Source of the DNA: Haladaptatus sp. QDMS2
Lineage (GTDB): Archaea > Halobacteriota > Halobacteria > Halobacteriales > Halococcaceae
Assembly: GCF_029338295.1 (NCBI RefSeq)
Contig: NZ_CP119793.1
Span: forward strand, 186,001 to 250,000
Direction of reading: 5' to 3'
Length of the DNA: 64,000 nucleotides
Below the pieces are notes generated by a model. The model did no database searches, was not told where the DNA came from, and saw only the letters and a program-made list of their open reading frames with translations. A program made the translations under genes and the position numbers. Shown one piece after another: positions 27,201 through 37,700 of the stretch; within the stretch, counting starts at the first letter, position 1; each line of letters starts with the position of its first letter.

Positions 27201-28033
27201 TCTTGGTCTCGGATGCCGTACGCTTGGAGTCGCTCGAGAATTGAGGTGAGTTGCTTCCACGCTTTATCCTTCTCACTAATCGGTGGTGATTCGTCGGCGA
27301 GCCGTTCGAACGTCTCAAACGCGTGCGATGGGGGACCCTGGAAGGTCTTGCGTGCGAAGGTGGGACTGATGGGATACAGGTTCTCCCATACGTACTCTGT
27401 GTACTCCTCACGTGTGGCATCCCGCCACCGTTCGGCCCACTCGAGGCTCTCAGGGCGCTTCGTTAACAACGATGAAAGTATCGACTTGAGGTCGCTTCGT
27501 GTGAAACGGCGGGCAAGTGTCCGAATCTCATCGGTACCTTCGAGCGCTTCGATGGACGACGCGACCGTCCGTTCGATGAGTGCGACGGTCTCGTCTTCAT
27601 CGAGCGTCGTGAATCCAGGGGCTATCTCCGGTACGTTGAGTGCGTGTTCGCGTAGTAATCGAGAGCAGAATCCATGGAGAGTGTGAATGTACCCGGATTC
27701 GATATCATCTGCGATTCGCTGCCACCGTGCGAACGATTCCTGGTCGTCGATGGTCTGTAACTCCTGGGATACCTCCGTCCGTATCTTCTCTTTCAGCTCG
27801 CTAGCAGCACGTTCGGTGAAGGTGGTGGTGAGGATGTTCTCGGGGCTGAGTCCTTGAGAGGTGTCATCGAGTCCACCACTATCTTCGAGAACGGTCTCTC
27901 GGAGTAATTCCATATACCGTGCGGTCAGGGTCGTTGTCTTCCCCGTCCCTGCACCGGCCGTCAGTGAGATGTTTCGGTCGTGTGTTCCGGCAGCAATCTG
28001 TTGTTCCTCAGTCAGTCGGTCCCAGTCGACCAT
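24206..28033 (-). CDS. AddA/RecB-like helicase-nuclease (UvrD family with PD-(D/E)XK domain)
   Basis: 1275 aa superfamily 1A helicase: Walker A AGAGTGKT (26-33), motif II VDEFQDT (about 414), GDSKQSIYRFR (motif III), TIHDAKGEEFP (motif V) and YVACTRARDHL (motif VI). The C-terminus holds an intact RecB-type nuclease: GLIDQLL, IIDYKTGD (about 1188) and QNQLEAYAVAL (Q-x3-Y). This is the plan of AddA, which unwinds and trims double-strand ends together with AddB. It starts 2 nt after the upstream addB-like stop, so both are co-translated. AddAB is uncommon in Archaea. Its place between DISARM and BREX suggests degradation of foreign DNA, which is inference. Confidence 0.88.
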   Translation of the reverse strand: MVDWDRLTEEQQIAAGTHDRNISLTAGAGTGKTTTLTARYMELLRETVLEDSGGLDDTSQGLSPENILTTTFTERAASELKEKIRTEVSQELQTIDDQESFARWQRIADDIESGYIHTLHGFCSRLLREHALNVPEIAPGFTTLDEDETVALIERTVASSIEALEGTDEIRTLARRFTRSDLKSILSSLLTKRPESLEWAERWRDATREEYTEYVWENLYPISPTFARKTFQGPPSHAFETFERLADESPPISEKDKAWKQLTSILERLQAYGIRDQDVDVDNRARQRCVNEICDILTTSKGERYSDAYYHGIDSNWDGYEAEQQSVAEAMETLWEWLNPPALLVDVNIESDARSFRYLTALAKVLIVVGDRYAAEKRRQNLVDYTDQIEFAYTFLEDHASEETLHELRSQFAFVMVDEFQDTNPRQWDIIKHLTTSNPTSYEGDNVFVVGDSKQSIYRFRNADVTMFGAVQAELQAANEHRGAVTTDAGEGEEFSDALENGEQLSLNFRTLPNVLYFLNALFNRIFVADTAAPFEARPQPLEPARNNPEDIDASVEYLCVPTNEELIENLYEENAPIDATQVSHGAELEAEALAARLTRLFAEETLVYESETVDEEQDGRQAVLNRVRGEGSEANELETRPVEPTDVAVLIRSRTHLKTYERALSVAGIPYTVASGIGFYETPEIEALINLFRTLVSPENERALYATLRSPVFGLPDEKIAALLGDDRSTGSTPLWDSLRRASDPEIGAIVRRINEWRAAAGVTTTSPATESWSELLTSIIDETSFLVSISAGERSRQAVANVEKLRNQLRNATDITSLATLVMRLERRVENARREGEATIPEDAEGVRILTIHDAKGEEFPVVAVPGVSRKFMNRGSIADGKLEFETLPSGPAVGMKAPKSDDAFHETDTVSRISIKRQRELEERAEEKRILYVACTRARDHLILSGTHAIESSADVSTSGLSAIRAPNPEAATSWRDWVQDALLDPEIVDELESTGSATGSLGNGTYTVRLPEQAVDWQPKLQSSNPTTTIERSIPMSANSRYRFTPSGLKALFARKGELVYDELQNRVILVHEPAEGGSERPESELPATLLGDIVHKLCELRAPAEQWKTIAEGFIAAEPDVSVDALDMELIEMHTRRALRFLESRIESEASSHAETIVTAEFKHGEVRGLIDQLLVTDDEFHIIDYKTGDVPQDHIESAVTRYQNQLEAYAVALHQADLTRGVRTTLFFTSVEDYWTQQYDSKELDKLANQLENRIEDCVAESMDYFGAR

Positions 28034-28035
28034 CT

Positions 28036-31000
28036 TCAGGCACCCCCTTCAGTATCACTTGCTTCATAATGGATTCCTCGGGCCATCTCTGGGATGTACG
28101 AGGGTGATTCGGACGTCTCCAGCTCTTCGATGGTTTCGTGGCGTTGATGCGGTCGAACATCGCAAACAGATTGGTAGGCACAGTACCGACACCCAGCATC
28201 GTTCGGGTCCAGTATCGTCGGGTGGAACGCTCCTTTCTCAATCGCAGCGGTAATTCGTCCGATACGGCTCACGATTTCTTCGTCGATGAACGTCCGGAAT
28301 TCTGCGTGCGTCTCGAACCGAGGATACTTCCAGGCAAGCATCGCTGCTCCGCCCCCTTTTCGCATATGGGCAGTGTGCTCTTTCGAGCCGATTTGACCTT
28401 TATAATGGTTGACCTCCAGTGGGGGTTTGAGTTGGTAATATGACCCTCCAACGGTTGAAATATCAGCGTCGTCTCCTTTCTCGAGGACCGACTCGGCCAT
28501 ATGCGCGTAGAGTGGAAGTTGGAAGCGCAATCCATCCAGGGTCGCGGCCTCGTTAGGCGTATTCCCTGTCTTGTAATCTCTGACGACGAGATGGAGTCCG
28601 TCCTCGTCGCGATAGGTGTCGATTCTGTCGACGGTTCCGGAAATCGGAATCCTTCCGTTCTGGGTCTCGAGTTGGACGGGCTCTTCTTGCAGGACGGTGG
28701 TATCGAACTCACGTCGGCGTCCGAAGCGAGCCTCGAACCAGGTGGGAGTCACGGTCGTATTGGAGAGTAGTTCTTCTTCACGGAGGAACCGACAGAGAAC
28801 GCCGATTTCCGGTTCGTCGGGTCGGCGATTCCCGTAATAGGGATTCGAGGCTTCGTCACCTAGTCCAGCGAAGACCGCTTCGAGCCAGGCTCGTTGGAAC
28901 GGCGTGGGCTCTCGGGTCAACGTCTCATCTAACTCTGCAAGTGCGATTTGGAGTAGTTGGTTCTGCCAGTACTTTGTGTCAGAGATGATTTCGTCGACGG
29001 GCTCTCCGAGGGAGTCCTGCTGTTCGAGGTAGAATCGTTCCACGACCGCGTGCACGAAGCTGCCCTTCTGGAGTGGACTCGCTTCTGCGGTCAGCGAATC
29101 GTCCTCTTCGATTCCAATCACCGTTTTCATGTAGAACTTGAATCCACAGGCCGCGTAGGTTTCGAGGGCGGTCGGACTGTAGGATTCAGAATCGGTCGGA
29201 TGGAACAAGGCTCGACGCGTTTCCTCAGACAAGCGGGCATCGTACCGGGTGAGGCTGGGTTCGCTTCTGGATGCCGCACATGCACCTCCGGCTTGAGCTC
29301 TTTCAGCACGCTCTGCATCGAACGTGCCGACATCGGCCGCGGCCTCGACCCACTCAATGACTTCTTCTGGTCCATTGATGGCGAGTGTGGAAGCAAGGGA
29401 CCGCTGCACGTCCTCTCGACAACCAGTCTCTTTTGGAATCTCGCGAGCGTCGAGTCCACTCACACGATGTATCTCTGCCAGGATGTCGGCTTCGACGAGA
29501 GGGGTCCCATCAAGTTCGTGTGTGGGTGCGGAGAGAGTTACTGAATCAGCCCCTGCCATCAGGGTCGCGACGTGGTACCGGGCACGGAGCTGTGTATCGG
29601 CACGGGCGAAATCCTCATGGGCCTCGTTAATCGGGTACGTAAACGCCAATCGGGTTCGATTCGCTGGGAAGCTTCCAGCGGTAAGCCCAACGATGTACAG
29701 CCGGGAGAATGTTTGAATCCCGACTTCGGACAAGGGTTGGAGGACCACTCGATTCGACGAACGGTCCACGGATAAATCGACGATTTCTGCTTGGAGCGCA
29801 CGATTAAATCGTTCTTCAGTACCGCCATCGATGTCGTCATCGACCATCGGAGCTGTTTCCGCGAGGGTTCGCGCTGCGTGCAAGATTTGAGAGTGCGCTC
29901 TCTCCTCAACGCTCGCCGAGTACGGTCCTCGTGTGTCTTCTAGTGCCGTCGAAATTCCGAGGTATTCGAGGAGTCGTTCAAGCTCCCCAGGAAGCTCGTG
30001 GAGTGATGTGTCACATCTCGCATTCAACTCTTTGAGGAGTGAATCGACGATTCCCTGATGTTCCTCGATTAGATGGTGGTATGCCCGTGCTAATCGGGGT
30101 GAATCGAGGCGTTGGTCAAGATTCGACAGCGCTGCCACCACTCGCTCGGATTCATCACCTGCGACGGACACAAGCGGGTTCGAAAGTAATCGAACGAGCG
30201 AGTCCGTATGTGCTGATGAATCGATGACTTGGAATGCTGTAGAGATGGCGTCTCCAACGCGCGTCTCGAAGACCGGATAGTCGAGCGAACTCGTATACGG
30301 TATCTCGTATTGCTCGAATACCTCCCTCGTGATATCACGATACGACTCAGCGTTCGTGACCACGACGCCGATATCCTTCGGTTCGATACCGTCCGCGATA
30401 TCGGCTTGTATCGACCGAGCGACGCCACGAACCTCTTCAGGTCTGTTCATCGAGGCCATCCGTTCGATATCCGGCACAACTTGTTCCGGTTCGTCGAGTG
30501 CGCTGGTTGTAGTGTAACACTGCCTGACCAGTTCCGCACGCGCATCACCACCCTCATCCAGAGGCGGAACCCACCGCGATTCGAAGCCCATCTCGAGATA
30601 GGCTTCTAAGACTCGGCCGACCGCTCGGTCGACGCCAGGTGCGTTTTCAGAAGAAGGGGAGAGAGATTCCTCATTCATGAGTGGCAGAATCGCTATCGTC
30701 GGCCACGTTTCGACCACACGTTCGATGACCATCCGTTCGAGGGGGGAATAGAGGGTGAATCCACCGATGACGACCACGTCGATTGACGGGCGGAGGGTGG
30801 TGAACGGTTCTTGAGTCTCGACGACACGCCCGTAGCGCTCGCCCCGAATCGATAACGGAGGACCGTCATGATGGGTCGCGTAGTCTGCGCGCATCTTCGA
30901 AAACGAACGTTCGAATTCGGCGGTGACCCTCGCTTGGTAGTCCAACCCGAGCTCGCACAGTCGAGCTTCGATTTCAGACGAGTCCAATAGGTTCGCGAAC

Positions 31001-31386
31001 TCCATGAGCGTCAGCAGCTCGTCGGCTCTATCAGCCAACCCTCGTGTCGGTAGCCCGTCTGGGGTGAGCGGGTTCGCTGGCTTGTCGAGATGTTCGAGCG
31101 CGAGCTCTACGAGCCGATTCCGTGTTGGACTCCGCATGTGCGTGTGGATGGTTTCACCGAAGGCACGTTCATGACAGCTGTGAACGAAGCCATCGATGGT
31201 TTCCACCGACAGTTGGAGTGGACGTCCAACGTCATCCCACCGCTCCTCGATGATGGGAATACGCTCTTGAGTTGGCGTGAGATACAAAACGCTATCGACC
31301 ATCCCCGTGGCTACATCGGTTGCCTCGGTGAGTGCGTGTCGGTCCAGGCGTTCGGCATCTGGACCGGTAAGAAGCAATCGAGACAT
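28036..31386 (-). CDS. AddB-like subunit with Fe-S nuclease domain
   Basis: 1116 aa. The N-terminal two thirds resemble an inactivated UvrD-type helicase: LYLTPTQERIPIIEERW near the start, no GKT Walker motif, and IGVVVTNAESY further on. The C-terminal domain is a RecB-type nuclease: VDRIDTY, VRDYKTGN (about 938), QLPLYAHM. It is wrapped by an Fe-S cluster of the AddB type: one Cys in YAACGFKFY (about 747) and three in CRYCAYQSVC (about 1062-1073). It precedes the addA-like gene with a 2-bp gap. In bacterial AddAB the B subunit supplies the second nuclease and the Chi-reading pseudo-helicase. Whether a Chi-like site is read here is unknown. Confidence 0.85.
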   Translation of the reverse strand: MSRLLLTGPDAERLDRHALTEATDVATGMVDSVLYLTPTQERIPIIEERWDDVGRPLQLSVETIDGFVHSCHERAFGETIHTHMRSPTRNRLVELALEHLDKPANPLTPDGLPTRGLADRADELLTLMEFANLLDSSEIEARLCELGLDYQARVTAEFERSFSKMRADYATHHDGPPLSIRGERYGRVVETQEPFTTLRPSIDVVVIGGFTLYSPLERMVIERVVETWPTIAILPLMNEESLSPSSENAPGVDRAVGRVLEAYLEMGFESRWVPPLDEGGDARAELVRQCYTTTSALDEPEQVVPDIERMASMNRPEEVRGVARSIQADIADGIEPKDIGVVVTNAESYRDITREVFEQYEIPYTSSLDYPVFETRVGDAISTAFQVIDSSAHTDSLVRLLSNPLVSVAGDESERVVAALSNLDQRLDSPRLARAYHHLIEEHQGIVDSLLKELNARCDTSLHELPGELERLLEYLGISTALEDTRGPYSASVEERAHSQILHAARTLAETAPMVDDDIDGGTEERFNRALQAEIVDLSVDRSSNRVVLQPLSEVGIQTFSRLYIVGLTAGSFPANRTRLAFTYPINEAHEDFARADTQLRARYHVATLMAGADSVTLSAPTHELDGTPLVEADILAEIHRVSGLDAREIPKETGCREDVQRSLASTLAINGPEEVIEWVEAAADVGTFDAERAERAQAGGACAASRSEPSLTRYDARLSEETRRALFHPTDSESYSPTALETYAACGFKFYMKTVIGIEEDDSLTAEASPLQKGSFVHAVVERFYLEQQDSLGEPVDEIISDTKYWQNQLLQIALAELDETLTREPTPFQRAWLEAVFAGLGDEASNPYYGNRRPDEPEIGVLCRFLREEELLSNTTVTPTWFEARFGRRREFDTTVLQEEPVQLETQNGRIPISGTVDRIDTYRDEDGLHLVVRDYKTGNTPNEAATLDGLRFQLPLYAHMAESVLEKGDDADISTVGGSYYQLKPPLEVNHYKGQIGSKEHTAHMRKGGGAAMLAWKYPRFETHAEFRTFIDEEIVSRIGRITAAIEKGAFHPTILDPNDAGCRYCAYQSVCDVRPHQRHETIEELETSESPSYIPEMARGIHYEASDTEGGA

Positions 31387-31648
31387 CTGGATTACTAGTC
31401 AATTTCGGAGACAATCTCCATGTAACTTTCCCTCACATGGATTAATTAGAGAAAGCGCTAGTCTTGTGCTTCCCGTCCTTTTTCGTCAGACCATACATTT
31501 CATTCAGAATACTACTTAAATACACGAAGGGATGCTGGTCGCGAACACCGGCCGTCCATTCGATATACTCGACCCAGAAGTCGAGGACGCAGTTTCAAAC
31601 TTTAGCAACTCGACAAAATCGCAAGGGCGATTACTTGATTTTCAACCG

Positions 31649-32497
31649 TCAAAAATCGTTAAATGTTTTCTGTCTATTGGTTCCTGTGAATTCTTTCGAG
31701 GATTGTAAGTTCGATATTTCCCATAGTTCGTCTAGTTGGATACCCGAGGCACCACCTCGCTTGCAAGGAGGGAGTCCGGTTGATTCATGTAACACCTCTA
31801 ACATCGCCCCAGACTTAATAGTCCAGCCACGTCTCTCTGCATATTCGTTGAATGGATGATTTCCCGGTGCAACGAGGGCACTCCGCGATGAATTCTCGGG
31901 GTTTTCCTTGTCGAATCCACCTCCATGTTTCGGACACGTACCCAGAAACTCGGTATGTCGCTCGCTGGGTGACTCTCTTTGCTGTACTTTCTCCTGGATT
32001 GTTTTGAAGTCTGCTTGAATTTGCTTTGAACGCTCTTCAGATGGTTCCCAGATATTGTGCCAAATGATAGGGAAGTTCGCGCGGTTCTCCCCTTGTAGGT
32101 GAAGATACCAGATGATGAGCAATCGCTGTAGTTTCTTCTCCAAGGCGGGGACCTCTGTCCAATGGTCGGCTTTCACGATGTCTCCATAGTCGACCATACT
32201 AAGGACCAGACGTTCCTTCGGGCGGACTAGTTTTCCCCCTCCAGTTGTCTTCAGTGGTGTGACCTTAAGTTCGATTCCTGCTTGTTCAAAATCGGGAGCT
32301 TGGTCACTGTTAATCTGGATTCCGAAGTAATCCTCCTCAATAAGATTCGCAACAGCCATTTTCGAGCGGTGTCGTTCTGAGTTGGCACGACCGTGGATTG
32401 ACTCGCTAATTTCCTGAAGGGTTTTTCCGAGCAGGGCATCTGACGCTGCTTTTATCTCGTCCTCATTTGCATTCCTTCCGAGAGCCGGGTTAACCAT
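31649..32497 (-). CDS. MutH/Sau3AI-family restriction endonuclease, copy 1
   Basis: 282 aa. The catalytic signature of the MutH/Sau3AI fold is intact: an upstream Glu (NLIEEDY, about 54-55), then D69 in APDF, E76 and K78 in GIELK, so D-x6-E-x-K. These enzymes cut GATC-type sites, nick or double strand, depending on modification. The sequence continues with LVLSMVDYGDIV and a TCPKH motif also found in copy 2. It lies 171 bp downstream of pglZ on the same strand but has its own upstream gap. It is a paralogue of 51025-51876 on the other side of BREX. The recognition site is inferred only from the family. Confidence 0.82.
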   Translation of the reverse strand: MVNPALGRNANEDEIKAASDALLGKTLQEISESIHGRANSERHRSKMAVANLIEEDYFGIQINSDQAPDFEQAGIELKVTPLKTTGGGKLVRPKERLVLSMVDYGDIVKADHWTEVPALEKKLQRLLIIWYLHLQGENRANFPIIWHNIWEPSEERSKQIQADFKTIQEKVQQRESPSERHTEFLGTCPKHGGGFDKENPENSSRSALVAPGNHPFNEYAERRGWTIKSGAMLEVLHESTGLPPCKRGGASGIQLDELWEISNLQSSKEFTGTNRQKTFNDF

Positions 32498-32667
32498 GTT
32501 TCCCCGCTGATGGACACAGGTTCATCGGTGAATCTTCTGAGCGAATATTGAACGCAGTTATCCTTAATGATTGTGCATTGGATTTTTATTCACCCAATCT
32601 TGTAGTCTAAAAACACTCAGGAAAATTCGAATTCTCCGATACCCATGGTCGAAATCGACCATCTTAG

Positions 32668-34785
32668 TCACTTTTGTTGGATTTCAAGAAACGACAACAT
32701 GCACTCTTGTGGAAGAAGACCTCCATGATAGTACCGGCTGTCAGTGTAGCCTTGCTTGCTAAAATGCTGTCGAGGGTCTACAAGGAGACGAATATCGTCC
32801 TCCAGATATTCCAATCCGGGTGTTGTAGACGGAAGATAAATTCCACCGGATGCCTCAGAAGCTCCTTTGCCGGCGACACGGCGAAATTTCACCTCGATGT
32901 CACTGGAATCAGGGTTTACTGACTCCATGGTCGTTCCCTTTGGAAGCAAGACGAACCCATGGTCTGTGACAACGTAAATATGCTTCCAGGTTTTCTTCTC
33001 GAGCATTTGTTTGATGAGTTCAAAGAGGTCGTCGACGTACGCCTGGAAGTGTGCCTCGATATCACCAACCTCTCCCTCACCAACGTCGTCCAACTCCTTG
33101 TCGTAGTAGGCAATACGGTGATGCTGCCAGCCCTTGTTAGGCATGGTTGGTACATCCCATCCTTTCTTAGTAAGGAAGTCCACACGGTTCTGCTTGGACG
33201 CAAGTGACTGCCCCCCCTGTTCGACCGTCAAGGACCCGTCCTTCATGCGAACCGTAAATCGGCGCGACTCACCCGGCGTGAGTGCGGCCATTCCGAACTT
33301 CGTCTCCGAGGGGAGGGTCGACATTCTCGTCTCTTGTCTCACCTCGAACTGCTCTGCGAGGCGGCTGGCAAGCTGCTGGGCTAGGTCGAAGCGAAGCGCG
33401 TCAATGAATAGTATAGCGACCGTCCCTGCACTCTTGAACTCCTCCTCGTGGTCATTCCACCACCGATGAACAGACTTGTGCTGAGCAAGGGATTTGTCGG
33501 TCTGCATCGATGCATCGACCGCCTTGGCAAGTGTCTCGAGATATGTTCGGTATCGGCTGGTCGCCAGTTCATTTCGCAGTTCCGCGAGTGAATCGGTCGC
33601 CGGGTGCGTCGCCGGGAGGGCCTCCTCTGGTGACCCCGTCAGTTGCAACTGCAGGACTTCATTGTCGATTTTCCAGGTTCCATGATTTCGGTCGGCGTAT
33701 AGTTTGAATGGATTTTCGTCTTGGTCTCGGTTCTCCCAAGCGCGGAAGTGTGCTTGCAGTTGTGCCAAGTTCGCTGCCTGTTGCCAGAGGGCAACCCAGG
33801 GTGAATTCTCCGAATAAATCGATAGCACCTTCGTACGCTGTCGTGCACGCTCGAGACAGGTCTCTGAGTCCTGCTTCTCGAACGCTGTCTGCCATGTCTC
33901 CCAAAGGGCGGCATCAAGTGCACCATCGACCGGACATTCAGCATAAATCCAAACATCATCGAGGTTGTCGATGACCTCGTCCCAAAAGTGATTACGGATG
34001 TACACCTGAGCCCCATCGGTCGATCCACGATACTGGAGGATACTAGGCAGCGGACTATGTTCCGACTCCCCGAATCCACTGGGGAAAAGATTGGAGTCGA
34101 TGCCAGCGTCGACAAGCCATCGAGCGACCGCCCATCGCCGGACTGTCTCGGTTATTTCCTCAGGGTCTTTATCACCCTCGAGTGGGACACTATGTTTCGT
34201 GTGGATTCGGTCGGCGACCTCCTCGACCGTCATCGTATCGCGGTCAATCTCGGGCCATCCCTCACGGAGAAGATGCTCCAAAAGCTGACCATCGCCTTTT
34301 GTAAGAATCTCCTCGCTAAGGGCGTCAAACCGTGGGATACCACCGGTCGCGAACCGCTGCTGGATGATTTCGGCAGCCTCTTCGCGAGCGGCCTTGTCAA
34401 AGCGTTCCACATCGAAGATGTCCCATGGGGAGACCTCATACAGTTCTGCGAGGAGTTCTTCGAGGCTGCATTCGATTTCGCCGCCGGTCTCTCTGATGTC
34501 GCGGAACCAGTCGCGTCTGTTCTTGCCTTCTGGAATATACCACACCTTCGGCCCATCGACGACGCGCTCCTCATCGACAGCCCCGACTCGAAGATCGAGC
34601 GGAAAACGGTCGGCAGCTCGAAAACCGATACCGAGCTGATCGGCGGCTGCTTCGACGACATCAGCGAGGAAGCCCCCGTCATCCCACCAGACGACACGGA
34701 CCGGGCCGGAGTGACTGTCTGGGAATACAGCCTCAATCATCGCTGCAGCCTGTTGTTCTCTTGTTTTAGTCGGCTGTGTCTTCAT
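32668..34785 (-). CDS. pglZ: BREX alkaline phosphatase-like protein PglZ
   Basis: 705 aa. The PglZ domain occupies about residues 445-660: VAILFIDALRFDLAQQLA carries the nucleophile-strand Asp pair, MSTLPSETKFGMAAL follows as in the family, and VVTDHGFVLLPKG (about 605-618) supplies metal ligands. The N-terminal 430 residues are helical and BREX-specific. PglZ is one of the two proteins common to all BREX types. Its start overlaps the brxC2 stop by 4 nt, and it is last in the minus-strand BREX operon. Confidence 0.9.
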   Translation of the reverse strand: MKTQPTKTREQQAAAMIEAVFPDSHSGPVRVVWWDDGGFLADVVEAAADQLGIGFRAADRFPLDLRVGAVDEERVVDGPKVWYIPEGKNRRDWFRDIRETGGEIECSLEELLAELYEVSPWDIFDVERFDKAAREEAAEIIQQRFATGGIPRFDALSEEILTKGDGQLLEHLLREGWPEIDRDTMTVEEVADRIHTKHSVPLEGDKDPEEITETVRRWAVARWLVDAGIDSNLFPSGFGESEHSPLPSILQYRGSTDGAQVYIRNHFWDEVIDNLDDVWIYAECPVDGALDAALWETWQTAFEKQDSETCLERARQRTKVLSIYSENSPWVALWQQAANLAQLQAHFRAWENRDQDENPFKLYADRNHGTWKIDNEVLQLQLTGSPEEALPATHPATDSLAELRNELATSRYRTYLETLAKAVDASMQTDKSLAQHKSVHRWWNDHEEEFKSAGTVAILFIDALRFDLAQQLASRLAEQFEVRQETRMSTLPSETKFGMAALTPGESRRFTVRMKDGSLTVEQGGQSLASKQNRVDFLTKKGWDVPTMPNKGWQHHRIAYYDKELDDVGEGEVGDIEAHFQAYVDDLFELIKQMLEKKTWKHIYVVTDHGFVLLPKGTTMESVNPDSSDIEVKFRRVAGKGASEASGGIYLPSTTPGLEYLEDDIRLLVDPRQHFSKQGYTDSRYYHGGLLPQECMLSFLEIQQK

Positions 34786-37700
34786 CGATTCCCCTCCGTG
34801 TCGATTACGACGATGGTTCCATCGTCGCGGCCTTCAATCTCGTTCCACAGTACCTCGAGTTCTGTCATCTTGTCTACGACGTCTTCACCGCCCAGAACGG
34901 TCTGGCCTTGTGAGAGCAGTCGTCGAGCTCTTTGGGGGGTTGGAATTTCCATGCCGGAGAGTACCCGTTCGATTTGCCCGGTGATGAACGCGTTCGGCTG
35001 TGATTCGGTGAGCGACTCGTGGAGGGCTGTGAGGCTCTCGTACAACGACCCGTCGTTCGTTTCGAGCAACGAGCGAGCCGCCTCCAGTTGTGCGGCCTCA
35101 GATGTCACATCCGACTGAGCAAACACCTCTTCCGCGAGTGATTCCGTCGTTGAAGCTGCTCGTTCGTTGAGCGAGTGAAGCGTGTCGAAATCGACCGCTG
35201 GTAATGTTTCCTTAATCGACTTCAACATCTCTTCGAATGTCTTGCTACCGACCAGTGTGGTTAGCTCTGTACAGAGTGCCCTGCGGTCGTCCGTCTGGGT
35301 CGGCGTTCCAGACAGCTTGTAAACCAGCTCTTGCAATCGTCTGGTTCTGAGCTCGTGTGCGTTCTTTATTTGGGTTTCGATGGTCTCGACATCGGGAATC
35401 GCCTTGCCTGTTGCGTAAGCTTGCATTTGTGTCACCTCTGGTGCGTCTTCGTAGAGCGCTGCGGCATTCGTGGAGGCTGCCTGGAACCGATCCCAGAGAG
35501 ACTTGGTATCTGACTCCGACGTGAAGAGCGGTGCGACCTGTTCATACAGCGTCGCCTGCTCTGCTACCGTTGGGTTCGTCAGGCGGTCAGCATCGAGCTC
35601 ATCTCCTGACATCGCCGGTTCAAGTGCTTTCTTCAAATCCTTGAGGTTGCCCCTGGACCCAAACGCCATGTTCGATTTGGTGACAACAGAGCGGATGGTC
35701 AAGGCGTTTTCATTGACCCACGAACTGAGACCGACAAGTAATTCAGCTGTATCGTCGGTCTCGGGGGTCGACCCGACAAGTGCCTCATAGACTTCAGTAA
35801 GTCCCTCGGTTGGTGGTTCTGGGTCGAAGTCGAAAACAGCTTTCTCGAGTTTCGTTCGGCGTATAATGGTTCTAGCAATCTCAGTCGTGTCCGTCAGACG
35901 TTCTCCGCTGACGCGCACCTCGACACGATTGGTTGCGACCAACACGAATAGAATAGCATGAAGTGCCTTCAGCGGTGATCCGAGGAAGGCCCCACGGCGA
36001 CCTTCGAATGTCTCGAGGATTCGCTCACCGCTGATACGATTATCGTCGGGGAACTGCTCCTCGAACTCCGTCACCCAGCCGTCATCAATCGTCCGTGGGA
36101 CGATGTTCACACCTAGGACCTTTGCATCTGCTTTCTCCCAGGTTGGTGGCCATTGGCCGCCATCATGGAAGAACTCTGTGAGTGCTTTGAGGTCCTCGAT
36201 TTGGATGGATGGCTCAATGCTTCGACGGTTCGGGAACTTGTCCATGACCGCTGCTGTGACGGCTGCATCGAGATGCTTGAGATACGACCCGAATGCGGCC
36301 TCGTGAGAGGGTGTGTAGACCGAGCCATCGTTGAGCCGAGTCTTGAGATTTTCCTGGAGCTTCTCTTCCTCGACTTGTTGCTGGATTTGAAGCTCTGGCT
36401 CGGGATTCGCCATTCCACCGAGTACAGACCGCATCGCGATGAGCTGACGGTATCGTTCTCGAATCGCATCGGTCAGTTCGACAGCAATCAGCACGTCTTC
36501 TGTTCCACCCGGACCGCTGTTCGCCTTCTGCCATACCTTGCGTTCCTTCGTGAGAGTGTCCTTATCAGTCGCAAGCAGTCGGATGACGATTGCATCGTAG
36601 CGGTCGTTCGGTGCCTCCGGTACCGACTGGGTGATGCTATATCGAACCGTGTACGAGACGTCCTTTAGTTCGCCGAAGGTACCAGAATTGACACCATCAG
36701 GCGCAGTCAATCGAGTCGATTCGACCTCCTGGAAATCCTGCTGGATGTTGCTTCGGAGTTGATGTGCGGGCAGGTCTGTCGCTTCCTTTTGGACCTCCTG
36801 CCAGAACCGGATGTCCGCTTCCGAGAGGATAGTGTAGGTCGTTGGCGACGCCTCGACATCCTCACGGATGAGGTTCGCCTCGGCGAGCACCTGTAATTGC
36901 GTTTCGACATCAGCCTGCAAGGCCGCGACGTCTACCCTCACATCGTCCACCATGAGCCTAGCGAGGTTCTCCGCAGTTCGTGGAACCTCCTCGACCTGGC
37001 TGAGGAGGAACAGTGCTTTGGCCGTTCGAACGGCGAGAGCGTCATCGAACGTGTTGTCGACCCTATCGATGAGGTTCTGGGCCCACTCCTCGATTAGCGT
37101 CGTGTCTGTTGCGATGACGTCATAGAGGACATCCCATGAGACGATTTTTCCCGGAGGCAGCTCTGCCCAGCCATGTTTGTCGAACAGCGAGCGAACACGC
37201 ACCAACAGTGCCCGACCTTGAATGTACTCGCGGTCGGTCTCCTTGTCACCCTCGATGAGGCCTTGCATCACCTTCCGGAGCAACCAGAGGTCGTGATCGC
37301 GGAAGGGGTATGACTCCACTGGGTCTTCGTGGATGGACACCTCCGCATCCTCGATGACCGTCGGTTCGATTTCAGGGGCTTCTGAGAGCACTTCGGTGTC
37401 AATCCACTCGTCGCCAGTCGTGGATTTTTGCAGCCATCGTTTTCGGACGATGGTCTCCGTGTCTGCTCCATTCAATTCGATTTCCTCGGTATACCACGCC
37501 TCCTCATCGACCTCTCCGATGAAGTTTCGTTGCATGTCACGCATACGCCACTGACCGGTCCCGATGATGGGTGGATTGAGTCCCTCTATCAACGCTGTAA
37601 TCGTCTCAACGACCTCCTCGTACCGATTTGGCTGTGTTCCTACGTAAATCGCAATCTCATCGAGACCAATGAGGAACTCGTAGGTGTCACCGTCTTGTTG

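Noticed and set aside
31532-31708. Plus-strand frame MLVANTGRPFDILDPEVEDA... of 58 codons between the addB-like and nuclease genes
   Set aside because: The first 40 codons look protein-like, but the end runs antisense into the MutH/Sau3AI-like gene and no family was recognised; possibly a relic, not enough to call.
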